Below are positions 51,212 through 60,652 of a DNA stretch of 64,000 nt, piece by piece. The DNA is from UBA1181 sp045601045. GTDB taxonomy: Bacteria; Bacteroidota; Bacteroidia; Bacteroidales; Paludibacteraceae. Positions within the stretch are counted from its first letter, which is position 1; each line of letters opens with the position of its first letter. The notes below the pieces were generated by a model. The model was given only the letters and a program-made list of their open reading frames with translations, had not been told where the DNA came from and did no database searches. The position numbers and the translations under genes were made by a program. The stretch spans positions 1 to 64,000 of the forward strand of contig JAZRZA010000027.1 in assembly GCA_045601045.1 (NCBI GenBank), written 5' to 3'.

Positions 51212-53155
51212 ATGAGTTATCTGAGATTTGATAAAACACTTTTAACCAATCTGGAGCAATCTCAACAAAGGGAGATGTTACGCACCAACAAGTCGGGTGC
51301 CTACCACTGCACCACAGTGATCGGCTGCAACACCAGGAAATACCACGGATTGTTGATCACACCCGTCAAAAATCTCGACAACGACAACCATGTCCTTCTC
51401 TCTTCTTTGGACGAGACAGTCATCCAACACGGAGCGGCCTTCAACTTAGGCATCCACAAATACGATGGTGACTACTACGCTCCGCAAGGACACAAGTACC
51501 AAAGGGAGTTCAATTTCGACATCGTGCCTTCCGAGGTTTACCGCGTGGGTGGTGTGGTCATCTCCAAAGAGAAAGTATTCGTCTCTTACGAGAATAGAAT
51601 CCTCATCAAGTACACCCTACTTGACGCGCGCTCGGAGACCATCCTTCAATTCAAACCATACCTCGCGTTCAGAAACGTGAACGCATTGTGCGTGGAGAAT
51701 GACAAAATCAACACCGCCTTCAGCGAAGTGGAGAACGGTATCGCCATGTGTCTATACCCAGGCTATCCGCAGCTCTTCATGCAATTCAGCAAACCAGTCA
51801 AATTCGTTTCCGATCCGAACTGGAACAAAGGCATTGAATATCCGAAGGAGCTCGAGCGCGGCTACTACCACAAAGAGGATTTGTTCGTACCAGGCCACTT
51901 CGAATTGCCCATCAAGAAGGGCGAATCAGTCATTTTCTCCGCAGGTGTCAGCGAAGCGGAATGCGGCAAACTCACAGAAATCTGTTTCAACGAAATATCC
52001 AGCAGAACTACCCGTACCAGTTTCTTCAACTGTTTGAAGAACTCCGCGGAGCAATTATTCTGCCGAAAGAGCCCAGAGGAGTTGACCATTCTTGCGGGTT
52101 ACCCTTGGTTCAAATGTCAAGCGAGAGAGATGTTCATCTCCTTACCAGGCATATCATTGGCCCGAGAGGACAAATCCGGGTTCAACAAAGTAATGGCCAG
52201 CATGATTCCCGCCATCCGCAACTTCATGAACGGCAAACCTATCGACCTTGAAGTACTAGGCATGGAGAAGCCAGACGTGCTATTGTGGGTGATATGGGAC
52301 ATTCAAGAATACGCGAAGGCCACTTCCGACGAAGAGGCCTGGGAACTCTACGGAGATATTCTGAAAGACATTATTGAATTTATCTTAAAGCAACACCACA
52401 CGAATCTCTTCATCCATGACAACGCTTTGCTATACAGTCACGGATGGGATAGCCCAAACACTTGGATGGACGCCACCTACAACGGCAAGCCCATCACACC
52501 AAGAAGCGGTTACATCGTAGAGATCAACGCATTGTGGTACAACGTGCTTCGTTTCGTCGCCGAACTCTCCATGAAATTCGGGGAGGAGCATTTCAGCGAC
52601 TCATTGACGGAGTACGCGAACAAGGTACAAGAGAACTTTTCACCAACCTTCTGGAACGGCTACTACTTGTACGACTTCGTTTGCGAACATCACAAAGAGT
52701 TATCGGTTCGTCCTAATATGATATTCGCGGCGTCTTTGAAATATTCTCCTTTGGAGAACAAGCAAAAGAAAGCCATCGTGGATATCGCCACAAAAGAGTT
52801 GTTCACCCCCAAGGGTCTACGTTCATTGAGTCCCAAGAGTCCGAACTACAAAGGATCTTGCGAAGGCAACGAGGACACACGTCTTTTCTCCAAACACCAA
52901 GGAGCCGCATGGCCATGGTTGTTGGGACCATACATCGAGGCATACCTCAGCGTCTATAAGAACAGTGGTTTCTTCTTCGCGGAGAGAGCCTTGACGGGCA
53001 TCGAGGAGGAGATGTTCATCGGTTGCGTCGGAACCCTCAACGAAATGTTCGACGGAAACCCGCCATACAAAGGAAGAGGGGGAATCTCTTACGCCATGAA
53101 CGTGGCCGAGATATTGAGAACCATCAAAATTCTAAAAAGTCAAAAGAACGATTAG
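51212..53155 (+). CDS. Glycogen debranching enzyme (amylo-alpha-1,6-glucosidase, GH133)
   Basis: A 647-residue enzyme. An N-terminal beta-sandwich domain (about 1-260; GAYHCTTVIGCNTRKYHGLL) precedes an (alpha/alpha)6 barrel (about 300-640), with WDSPNTWMDATYNGKPITPR and the closing YKGRGGISYAMNVAEILR typical of the family. It hydrolyses alpha-1,6 branch points of glycogen. First gene of a three-gene operon with a GT4 enzyme and a GH57 protein, a set shared by many Bacteroidota and linked to storage glycogen. Confidence 0.92.
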   Translation: MSYLRFDKTLLTNLEQSQQREMLRTNKSGAYHCTTVIGCNTRKYHGLLITPVKNLDNDNHVLLSSLDETVIQHGAAFNLGIHKYDGDYYAPQGHKYQREFNFDIVPSEVYRVGGVVISKEKVFVSYENRILIKYTLLDARSETILQFKPYLAFRNVNALCVENDKINTAFSEVENGIAMCLYPGYPQLFMQFSKPVKFVSDPNWNKGIEYPKELERGYYHKEDLFVPGHFELPIKKGESVIFSAGVSEAECGKLTEICFNEISSRTTRTSFFNCLKNSAEQLFCRKSPEELTILAGYPWFKCQAREMFISLPGISLAREDKSGFNKVMASMIPAIRNFMNGKPIDLEVLGMEKPDVLLWVIWDIQEYAKATSDEEAWELYGDILKDIIEFILKQHHTNLFIHDNALLYSHGWDSPNTWMDATYNGKPITPRSGYIVEINALWYNVLRFVAELSMKFGEEHFSDSLTEYANKVQENFSPTFWNGYYLYDFVCEHHKELSVRPNMIFAASLKYSPLENKQKKAIVDIATKELFTPKGLRSLSPKSPNYKGSCEGNEDTRLFSKHQGAAWPWLLGPYIEAYLSVYKNSGFFFAERALTGIEEEMFIGCVGTLNEMFDGNPPYKGRGGISYAMNVAEILRTIKILKSQKND

Positions 53156-53167
53156 TAAGCATACAGT

Positions 53168-54433
53168 ATGAAGGCATTAATGTTTGGTTGGGAGTTTCCT
53201 CCACACATCCTAGGAGGTTTAGGAACGGCAAGTTACGGTCTTACCCGTGGCATGTCCGTACAGAAAGACATGGAGATCTCCTTTGTCTTGCCGAAACCTT
53301 GGGGCGACGAAGACCAAAGTTTCATGAAGATTATCGCCGCCAACAAGGTACCCGTTGTTTGGTGCGAACCCAATTGGGACTACCTCAACCAAGAGTTGGC
53401 AGGAAGGATAACCACCGACGAATACTACCATTACAGGAACTGTATTCAGGAGGATAACAACTACATCGGCACCAATGGCATTGGATCGATCGAGTTTTCC
53501 GGTCGTTACCCCAACAACCTTCAAGAAGAGATCCGCAACTATGATGCGGTAGCCGGCGTTGTCAGCAGGGCATTGGATTTCGACATCATCCACTCCCACG
53601 ACTGGTTGACCTATCCTGCCGGTGTACATGCGAAATATGTTTCAGGGAAACCGCTTGTCATCCATGTCCATGCGACTGATTTCGACAGAAGCCGAGGCAA
53701 CGTGAACCCAACCGTTTATAGCATTGAGAAGGCCGGCATGGACCATGCGGACCACATCATCACTGTGAGCGATAAGACCAGGGACACGGTAATCGACCGA
53801 TACAACATCGATCCTCGCAAAGTGACCACGGTCCACAATGCGGTAGAACCGTTAAGTCCAACTATCCAAGCCATTGAGGGCAAACACAATACCAAAGACA
53901 AAGTGGTCACCTTCCTCGGACGTATCACCATGCAAAAGGGGCCTGAGTACTTCGTGGAGGCAGCTTATAAGGTATTGCAGAAGACCAACAATGTCCGTTT
54001 CGTCATGGCAGGAAGCGGAGATATGATGGAGAAGATGATCAGCCTTGTCGCAAATAGAAACATCAGCGACAGATTCCACTTCACTGGATTCTTGAAGGGC
54101 AATCAAGTATATGAGATGCTGAAATCCAGCGATGTATATATTATGCCATCCGTATCCGAGCCATTTGGTATCTCTCCTTTGGAGGCCATGCAAGTAGGCG
54201 TCCCTACCATCGTCTCCAAGCAATCAGGATGCGCCGAGATCCTCAACAACGCCATCAAGGTGGATTATTGGGATATCGATGCGATGGCCAACGCCATCTA
54301 CTCCATCATCACCTACCCATCCATGTACGATTACCTTCGCGTGGAGGGTAAGAAAGAGGTGGATGGCATCATCTGGGAGAACGCCGCCTTGAAGGTACGT
54401 GACATCTACAACAAGGTATTAGGCTGGAAATAA
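53168..54433 (+). CDS. GT4 glycosyltransferase, probable glycogen synthase
   Basis: A 421-residue GT-B fold enzyme. The N-terminal domain opens MKALMFGWEFPPHILGGLGT, a glycogen/starch-synthase-like glycine loop, and shows HSHDWLTYPAGV. The C-terminal domain has the donor-site motifs FLGRITMQKGPEYFVEAA and SEPFGISPLEAMQVGVP with the EX7E pattern. Position between debranching enzyme and GH57 protein suggests alpha-glucan synthesis from a nucleotide sugar. Spacing of 12 bases upstream and 29 downstream supports one operon. Confidence 0.85.
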   Translation: MKALMFGWEFPPHILGGLGTASYGLTRGMSVQKDMEISFVLPKPWGDEDQSFMKIIAANKVPVVWCEPNWDYLNQELAGRITTDEYYHYRNCIQEDNNYIGTNGIGSIEFSGRYPNNLQEEIRNYDAVAGVVSRALDFDIIHSHDWLTYPAGVHAKYVSGKPLVIHVHATDFDRSRGNVNPTVYSIEKAGMDHADHIITVSDKTRDTVIDRYNIDPRKVTTVHNAVEPLSPTIQAIEGKHNTKDKVVTFLGRITMQKGPEYFVEAAYKVLQKTNNVRFVMAGSGDMMEKMISLVANRNISDRFHFTGFLKGNQVYEMLKSSDVYIMPSVSEPFGISPLEAMQVGVPTIVSKQSGCAEILNNAIKVDYWDIDAMANAIYSIITYPSMYDYLRVEGKKEVDGIIWENAALKVRDIYNKVLGWK

Positions 54434-54462
54434 AAAGAATAACAAAAAATTACTGATATATC

Positions 54463-55845
54463 ATGAGGTCAATTTGCTTTTACTTTCAAATTCACCAACC
54501 ATTTAGGTTGAAACGATACAAGTTCTTCGACATCGGTTATGATCATTACTACTACGATGATTACACCAACGAGGAGGTCATCCGCCGTATCGCGGAGCAC
54601 TGTTATTTGCCAGCCAATCAGACAATCCTTCAAATGATTAAAGAGACTGAAGGCAAATTCAAAGTGGCATTCTCTATCTCCGGTGTGGCGTTGGAGCAAT
54701 TAGAGTTGTATGCGCCAGAAGTAATTGACTCATTCAAGGAGTTGGCACAAACTGGTTGTGTGGAGTTCCTTGCGGAGACATTCGCCCACTCCCTCGCAAG
54801 TTTGGAAGAGGAGAACGACGAATTTGAGATGCAAGTGAAGCAACACGCCAGCAAAATCCAAAGTCTTTTCGGATACAAACCCACCACTTTCAGAAACACA
54901 GAATTGCTCTACTCTGACGAAATCGGTAGAAGAGTGGCGAACATGGGCTTCAAGGGTATGATCACAGAGGGCGCGAAGCATGTACTTGGATGGAAGAGTC
55001 CAAACTACGTCTATTGCTGCGCCAGCAACCCAAGACTCAAATTGTTGTTGAAGAACTCAAAACTAAGCGACGATATCACCTTCCGCTTCTCCGATTGGAG
55101 TTGGGACCAATTCCCATTGACCGCGGACAAGTTGATCGATTGGATAGCATCCTGTCCAAAGGACGAAGACGTCATCAACCTCTTCATGGGTTATGAGACT
55201 TTCGGTGAGATCCAGTGCAAGGAGACAGGTATCTTCGAGTTCTTGAAAGCATTGCCTCGCATAGCGGAAAAGGCAGGTATCAATTTCGAGACACCAGCCA
55301 ACCTATTCAGCAAGAAGAAACCAATCGACCAGATACATGTTCCCTACACCATTTCATGGGCAGACGAGGAGCGTAACACATCCGCTTGGTTGGGTAATGA
55401 GTTGCAAAGATCCGCATTCGACAAACTTTATAGCATCCGCGACAAAGTTCGTCTCTGTTCGGACCGAAAAATCCTACAAGATTGGAATTACCTTCAATCT
55501 TGCGACCACTTCTATTACATGAGTACGAAGCACTTCTCTGGAGGTTCCAACCATCTCTCACCTTACGAGACTCCATTCGAGGCCTTCACCAACTACATGA
55601 ACGTATTGAGCGACTTCATGATTCGTGTCCGCGAGAAATTCCCGGAGGGTGTCGACGTGGAGGAGTTGAACTCCCTCATGAAGACCATCGACGCGCAGGG
55701 AAAAATCATCGCGCAATTGGAGGCGGAAAAGAGTCAGGGATTCGCCGCATCAAAGGCTTGCAAAGCCACAAAGAGCGAGGCTAAAACCACAAAAAAGGCG
55801 ACATCCACAAAGAAAAGCGCAACAAAAACCGCAAAGAAAGCTTAA
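54463..55845 (+). CDS. GH57 alpha-amylase-like protein, acid/base Asp replaced, Lys-rich tail
   Basis: A 460-residue protein. GH57 conserved regions are visible: FQIHQPFRL (HQP at residues 11-13) and FRNTELLYSDE with the nucleophile Glu147. In the fourth region, where active amylases read MDYETFGE, this protein reads MGYETFGE, so the proton-donor Asp is Gly243. GH57 homologues from Bacteroidota lacking catalytic residues have been described as alpha-amylase-like proteins. The last 35 residues are almost only Lys, Ala, Thr and Ser (KKATSTKKSATKTAKKA), histone H1-like and outside the catalytic domain. It ends the glycogen operon; a binding or regulatory role on glycogen is possible. Confidence 0.85.
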   Translation: MRSICFYFQIHQPFRLKRYKFFDIGYDHYYYDDYTNEEVIRRIAEHCYLPANQTILQMIKETEGKFKVAFSISGVALEQLELYAPEVIDSFKELAQTGCVEFLAETFAHSLASLEEENDEFEMQVKQHASKIQSLFGYKPTTFRNTELLYSDEIGRRVANMGFKGMITEGAKHVLGWKSPNYVYCCASNPRLKLLLKNSKLSDDITFRFSDWSWDQFPLTADKLIDWIASCPKDEDVINLFMGYETFGEIQCKETGIFEFLKALPRIAEKAGINFETPANLFSKKKPIDQIHVPYTISWADEERNTSAWLGNELQRSAFDKLYSIRDKVRLCSDRKILQDWNYLQSCDHFYYMSTKHFSGGSNHLSPYETPFEAFTNYMNVLSDFMIRVREKFPEGVDVEELNSLMKTIDAQGKIIAQLEAEKSQGFAASKACKATKSEAKTTKKATSTKKSATKTAKKA

Positions 55846-55863
55846 TCCGAGTGGATCAAACAG

Positions 55864-55900
55864 CAAGGGGATCTCTATCAAGCATAGAGATCCCCTTTGA
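55864..55900 (+). terminator. Strong terminator of the glycogen operon
   Basis: A 13-bp perfect stem: AAGGGGATCTCTA (55865-55877) pairs with TAGAGATCCCCTT (55885-55897), loop of seven bases, short T tail. Confidence 0.85.
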
Positions 55901-55927
55901 TATCTTCAACAATTAAAAACAACGCTT

Positions 55928-56446
55928 ATGAGCGCACTTAGCGTACTTTTCTTCGTACTTCCACTGCCCATCCTATTCTTCGCACACAAGATGGAAGAGT
56001 TTCTCACCCAAAAGAGGTGGGCAAGTCGGCAAAACGACGAACTAAAAGGTCGATTCCCACAAGTTTGGGGAGCCATACACAACCTCCCAGAACTCAGCAC
56101 AAAGGGCTTTGTATCTCTCATCGTCGTCGAAATGATATTATTTATATTGCTGGGCTGTATCTTGGTGCTAGTCCAAGCGCCACAGGCCACATTGGTATGG
56201 AGCATTCTGTTCACTGGCTTTTCGCTCCACCTTTTGGTACACATCACGCAAGTAGTCATCGCCAGACAATATGTTCCTGGCATCGTCTCCGCACTCATAT
56301 CAGTTCCCTACGCCTGCACGGGTATCAACTCGCTCGTGCACTGGCACGGTTGGAACTTTTTACTCATAGCCCTAATCGGCGCGGTAACCATGCTCGCCAT
56401 CTTCCGAATCGCCCTTCTCATAGGCAAGAAGATCGGAGGAAGATAA
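55928..56446 (+). CDS. HXXEE-domain membrane protein
   Basis: A 172-residue integral membrane protein with four or five segments. It carries the HxxEE motif of family PF13787 (HKMEEF, residues 20-25) and the second conserved stretch HITQVVIARQYVPGI. The family has no established function. Monocistronic between two terminator-bounded units. Confidence 0.8.
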   Translation: MSALSVLFFVLPLPILFFAHKMEEFLTQKRWASRQNDELKGRFPQVWGAIHNLPELSTKGFVSLIVVEMILFILLGCILVLVQAPQATLVWSILFTGFSLHLLVHITQVVIARQYVPGIVSALISVPYACTGINSLVHWHGWNFLLIALIGAVTMLAIFRIALLIGKKIGGR

Positions 56447-56502
56447 ATTTTGGCGCATCACGCCACATTTCTTAACTTCGCGTTGAATTTAGATTATACG
56501 AT

Positions 56503-57000
56503 ATGAGAAAGATTAGATGCCCTAAATGCGACCAATTCATCCGATTCGAAGAGAGCCGTATCGAGCCAGGCGCCTCCCTTATCCTCCACTGCGATAATTG
56601 CGGAAAGAATTTTAGCGTCCGATTCAAATCCAAAGAGGAGAAGAAAGAGGAGGTGGACTACACCTACGGCTGCATCGTGGTGGTGGAGAACGTCTTCTGC
56701 GAAAAGCAAATCATCCCGCTGCAACTCGGAGAGAACATGTTCGGCCGACGCTGTCCGGGCAACGAAATCTCCTCCCCTATCGATACGGGAGATATGAGCA
56801 TGGATAGAAAACACTGCATCATCCATGTAGAGGAGAAAAATGGTAAAATCATCCACAAGGTAGAGGATTACGACAGCCTCGTGGGAACCTTTGTCATGAA
56901 TGACATTTTACAAAAAAAGGAAAAGAGAGTCGTTAGCGACAGTGAGATCATCACATTGGGCGCCACCACACTTATACTGAAAACGGGCGCGCCAGATTAA
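56503..57000 (+). CDS. Zinc-ribbon and FHA-domain protein
   Basis: A 165-residue cytoplasmic protein. The N-terminal zinc ribbon has two CxxC pairs (IRCPKCDQFIRF and LHCDNCGKNF). The FHA domain (about residues 75-160) shows the family order G-R, S-x-x-H and N: ENMFGRRCPGNEIS, MSMDRKHCIIHV and VMNDILQKKE. FHA domains bind phosphothreonine, so it is likely to read a Ser/Thr kinase signal. The two modules match a MJ0042-like finger plus FHA fusion found in Bacteroidota. It directly precedes the porW operon but has its own terminator. Confidence 0.82.
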   Translation: MRKIRCPKCDQFIRFEESRIEPGASLILHCDNCGKNFSVRFKSKEEKKEEVDYTYGCIVVVENVFCEKQIIPLQLGENMFGRRCPGNEISSPIDTGDMSMDRKHCIIHVEEKNGKIIHKVEDYDSLVGTFVMNDILQKKEKRVVSDSEIITLGATTLILKTGAPD

Positions 57001-57045
57001 CGCTCCGAAATAATTATTGTCGGATCATTATTGACCCCAAAGTTC

Positions 57046-57087
57046 AGAGACGGACCCCTCAGCAGGAGTATCCGTCTCTTTTTTTTA
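57046..57087 (+). terminator. Terminator after the FHA gene
   Basis: AGAGACGGA (57046-57054) pairs with TCCGTCTCT (57071-57079), followed by eight T. The 16-base loop contains a small inner stem (CTC/GAG). Confidence 0.85.
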
Positions 57088-57130
57088 TGAAGAACAAAAA
57101 AATAATCACCATTAAGTCACATATTTTCAC

Positions 57131-57138
57131 TAATTTTG
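57131..57138 (+). promoter_or_regulatory. -7 element of the porW-porX operon
   Basis: TAATTTTG, a consensus match, 60 bases before the porW ATG. A clear -33 TTG is not seen at the usual distance. Confidence 0.55.
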
Positions 57139-57198
57139 CCTTTTGGCGGAGTGTGTTCACACAATTTTTCACACAATCGTCAGTTATACATAGAGAAA

Positions 57199-60100
57199 AT
57201 GGCAAGAATGTTAAGATTAAATCGTACATATTTTCTGTTTGGGCTAATCGCGCTATTAACCCTCTGCGGTTGCGACTTGAAGAAGAACACATGGGTCAAC
57301 CGTAAGCACCAAGCGTTAAACACCAAATACAACGTCTATTTCAACGCGAATGAATCCTTCAAGAAAGGCAACAAACGAATTGAAGAGGCCTTTGCTCCAG
57401 ACTATTCACATGTGATACCTGTCTTCGCCGTCAGCGACCCTTCCACATTGGGCACCGGAACCGGAGACATGAACAGAGCCGTATCCAAATGCGAGTCCGC
57501 GGTGCAAGAGCGTTCCATCCAGAAGAAGCCAAAGAAAAAATATGACAAGATGCGTGACCCCAACTATGTCACCTTCTACAACCAAGAGGAGTTTAACTCC
57601 TATATGGATGAAGTATGGATGTTGATGGGTAAAGCGAAATACTACGCCAACGACTACCTCGCCGCTTCGGCCACCTTCACATACGTGACCAAGCACTTCC
57701 CTCAAGACAAGAATCTTGTCACAGAGGCCAATATTTGGAAAGCACGTTCACTAAAGGAGATGGATTGGCTATACGAGGCAGACGAAATCCTCAAACGCAT
57801 TGACCCGGAAGAATTGAGTCCTAAATTGGTCAATCTCTACAATGGTGCCATGGCGGATCTACTTGTGACACAGCGTGAGTACAACGCGGCGCTTCCTTAT
57901 CTATTCAAAGCGGCAGAGACCGAAAAGGACCGTATCCAACGCACCCGTTTCTACTTTGTGGCGGCCCAAATAAAGCAATTGCAAGGGGAAAAAGAGGAGG
58001 CATTTAATTTATACAACAAAGTTTTGAAGGCCAATCCGCCTTACCAAATGTCCTTTAACGCCCAAATCAGACAGACGGAAGTGGTGGGTGGCAACCAATC
58101 CAGCGAGTCATTGATCGCCCGCCTGAAGAAGATGGCCAAGAGCAAAAACAACGAGGAGTATTTGGATCAAATCTACTATGCGATCGGTAACATCTACTTG
58201 GCCAAGAAAGATACCGCAAAGGCCATCGCCAACTACGAGACATCCATTGAGAAGAGCGTCCGAAACGGTCGCGAAAAGGCGCAATCTCTCATTACTTTGG
58301 GAGACCTCTACTACGAGCGTCCCGACTATGTAAAAGCACAGCCTTGCTTCTCGGAGGCATCTTCCCTCATCGACCACAAGCATGACGATTACAAGCGTGT
58401 CTCACGTTTGGCATCCGTCTTGGACGAATTGGTGCAGAACTACACCACATACAAGTTGCAGGACAGTTTGTTGATCCTCTCCACTGCCTCCAAACCAGAC
58501 TTGACCGCAGCCATTAACCGCGAGATCAGCAAAGTGATCGAGGAGGAGAAACGCGAGCGCGAGCGTCGCCAAAAGGAGTACGAGGAGCAGAAACAGCTTG
58601 AACTGGAGATTGAGAACATGGCGGTGATGGACAAACGCGCCTTAGGTGCCAACGAGGCTTCCACCTGGTATTTCTATGTCAAGAGCACGGTGGACAAGGG
58701 TAAGTTGGAGTTCCGCAAAAAGTTCGGTCAAAGAAGATTGGAGGATAACTGGAACCGCAGAAACAAGATGATTTCCGCCTTCTCCGAAGAGTCTTTATCC
58801 GACATGGTAGACATGGATGCGCTCTCACTTGAGGGAGAAGAAACAGAGGGCGGAGAAGGCAACAACCAAGCCTTGGCCAACGAGGCCAATCCGAAACGTC
58901 CCGAATATTATTTGAAACAAATTCCTTTCTCCGACGACCAAAAGAGTGTAGCGCACAGCCAACTATCCGATGCGCTTTTCAATTTGGGAGTAGTCTATGA
59001 CGAGAAATTAAACGACTACGACAAGGCATACGAGGCATTTGAAGAGTTCGCGAGACGCTATCCTGACGATCCTCGCGCCGCAGACGGATACTACTGTTGC
59101 TACCGTATCGCGGAGAAAAACAACGATGCGGAAAAGGCTAACCATTACAGAGAGAAACTAACCACTGTCTATCCAGACTGCAAGTATGCGAAGATTCTCT
59201 CCCAACCTAATTTCAGAGAAAACTTGGAGAAGATGCAAGGCGTTCAGGATTCGCTTTATGAGCGAACTTATGCATCATTCCTTAATGGCAAATTCGATAG
59301 TGTTCAGGTGAACACTGCCTATATGGAGGCCAATTACCCTGTCTCATCATTGATGCCAAAATTCCTGTTGTTGAATGCTTTGAGCATAGGAAAGACGGCC
59401 AGCAAAGACACCTTCGCCACGGTGCTGAACAACTTGTTGGAGCGATTCCCTAATAGCGAAGTCTCTGCCATGGCTAAGGATATCCTCGCCCTTATCAACC
59501 AAGGTAACACGCCAGAGCAAGGCACCTCTACCAGCAATTTGATGGCACTCCGCGAGGAGACACAAAAGAACGAGGCAAAGGAAAATGGTGTGGTGACAAA
59601 CGACGGATTCACGGTAAGTTACGACTCACCTTATATCTTCCTGCTCTTGACAGACACAACCAAGGTGAACCAAAACAAATTGCTCTACGAGGCGGCCACC
59701 TACAACTTCACGAAGTTCCTCATCAAAGATTTCGATTTGGAGTTGAACAAGGGAATCCTATACGTCTCAGGATTGGATAACTATGACGAAGCGATATGGT
59801 ACATCAACGGCATCATCGCAGACAAAGATATCCAAGCCTTGTTGAGTGGAACCGACTACAAATACCTGCTCATCACGCCAGAGAATTTGCAACTTATCGG
59901 CACCAAGTTTACTGTGGAGCAATACGAGGAGTTCTACAGGGATAACATTGCCGGCAAGCGCAAACGAGCCAACACCGCTACCGTGGAATTGGTGGATGAG
60001 CAGAAGAAAATAGAAGAAATAACCGCCGTCCAGAAGTTGGATGTGAAGGAGGGTGACGACCTAAACGGAGCGCAAACAACCATTCCAGCAGTGGAGCCTC

Positions 60101-60648
60101 AAGTTACAGAGCAAGAGCGCAATCAAGAACCTGCTCCTACAACCAAGGAAGAGGCCAAACAGGAGGCGAACATAGAGCCACAAGCCACACCTGAGCCAGA
60201 GCCTACGCCAACAACACCAGAAGCGCAACCCGCTCCAAAGGCGGAGGAACCTAAAAAAGAGTTGAGGAAATACAAAGGGCTCTACACCTACGACCCTACC
60301 GCGCCGCACTACTATATAGTATTGATGCAAGGGAAGGCAGACGAAGCGGTCGTATTGAACGCATTGAGTGAGTACAATAAGAACTCGCACGCGTTACTCA
60401 ACTTGAAAGCGAACGCCACATCCGCGCAGGCATTCCCGCAGATTTTTGAGGTAGGCGAATTGCCATCCGCGGAATTGGGTATGTCTTATCTCACACAAGT
60501 AGTCAAGAGTTCCGCTGTCAAGAGTTCCTTCGGAACTATTCCATACCGTAACATCATCATTTCCAAAGATAATCTTCAAGTATTGAAGGAGAGCGGAAAC
60601 ATCAATGTTTACATGGAACTCTACAAACGCTTGTACCTAAAACGATAG
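57199..60648 (+). CDS. porW: T9SS lipoprotein PorW/SprE (TPR protein)
   Basis: A 1149-residue outer-membrane lipoprotein from ATG 57199 (MARMLRLNRTYFLFG; lipobox LCGC); MLRLN at 57208 is an alternative start and an upstream TTG lies in the promoter. Many TPR-type helices follow (YYANDYLAASATFTYVTKHF, AIANYETSIEKS, YDKAYEAFEEFARRYPDDP). A charged region (EEEKRERERRQKEYEEQ) and a Pro/Glu-rich spacer (about 970-1030) precede a C-terminal domain that is seen in SprE/PorW. The family is needed for T9SS secretion and is thought to link the inner-membrane motor ring with the SprA translocon. Four bases separate it from porX. Confidence 0.93.
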   Translation: MARMLRLNRTYFLFGLIALLTLCGCDLKKNTWVNRKHQALNTKYNVYFNANESFKKGNKRIEEAFAPDYSHVIPVFAVSDPSTLGTGTGDMNRAVSKCESAVQERSIQKKPKKKYDKMRDPNYVTFYNQEEFNSYMDEVWMLMGKAKYYANDYLAASATFTYVTKHFPQDKNLVTEANIWKARSLKEMDWLYEADEILKRIDPEELSPKLVNLYNGAMADLLVTQREYNAALPYLFKAAETEKDRIQRTRFYFVAAQIKQLQGEKEEAFNLYNKVLKANPPYQMSFNAQIRQTEVVGGNQSSESLIARLKKMAKSKNNEEYLDQIYYAIGNIYLAKKDTAKAIANYETSIEKSVRNGREKAQSLITLGDLYYERPDYVKAQPCFSEASSLIDHKHDDYKRVSRLASVLDELVQNYTTYKLQDSLLILSTASKPDLTAAINREISKVIEEEKRERERRQKEYEEQKQLELEIENMAVMDKRALGANEASTWYFYVKSTVDKGKLEFRKKFGQRRLEDNWNRRNKMISAFSEESLSDMVDMDALSLEGEETEGGEGNNQALANEANPKRPEYYLKQIPFSDDQKSVAHSQLSDALFNLGVVYDEKLNDYDKAYEAFEEFARRYPDDPRAADGYYCCYRIAEKNNDAEKANHYREKLTTVYPDCKYAKILSQPNFRENLEKMQGVQDSLYERTYASFLNGKFDSVQVNTAYMEANYPVSSLMPKFLLLNALSIGKTASKDTFATVLNNLLERFPNSEVSAMAKDILALINQGNTPEQGTSTSNLMALREETQKNEAKENGVVTNDGFTVSYDSPYIFLLLTDTTKVNQNKLLYEAATYNFTKFLIKDFDLELNKGILYVSGLDNYDEAIWYINGIIADKDIQALLSGTDYKYLLITPENLQLIGTKFTVEQYEEFYRDNIAGKRKRANTATVELVDEQKKIEEITAVQKLDVKEGDDLNGAQTTIPAVEPQVTEQERNQEPAPTTKEEAKQEANIEPQATPEPEPTPTTPEAQPAPKAEEPKKELRKYKGLYTYDPTAPHYYIVLMQGKADEAVVLNALSEYNKNSHALLNLKANATSAQAFPQIFEVGELPSAELGMSYLTQVVKSSAVKSSFGTIPYRNIIISKDNLQVLKESGNINVYMELYKRLYLKR

Positions 60649-60652
60649 TGCT

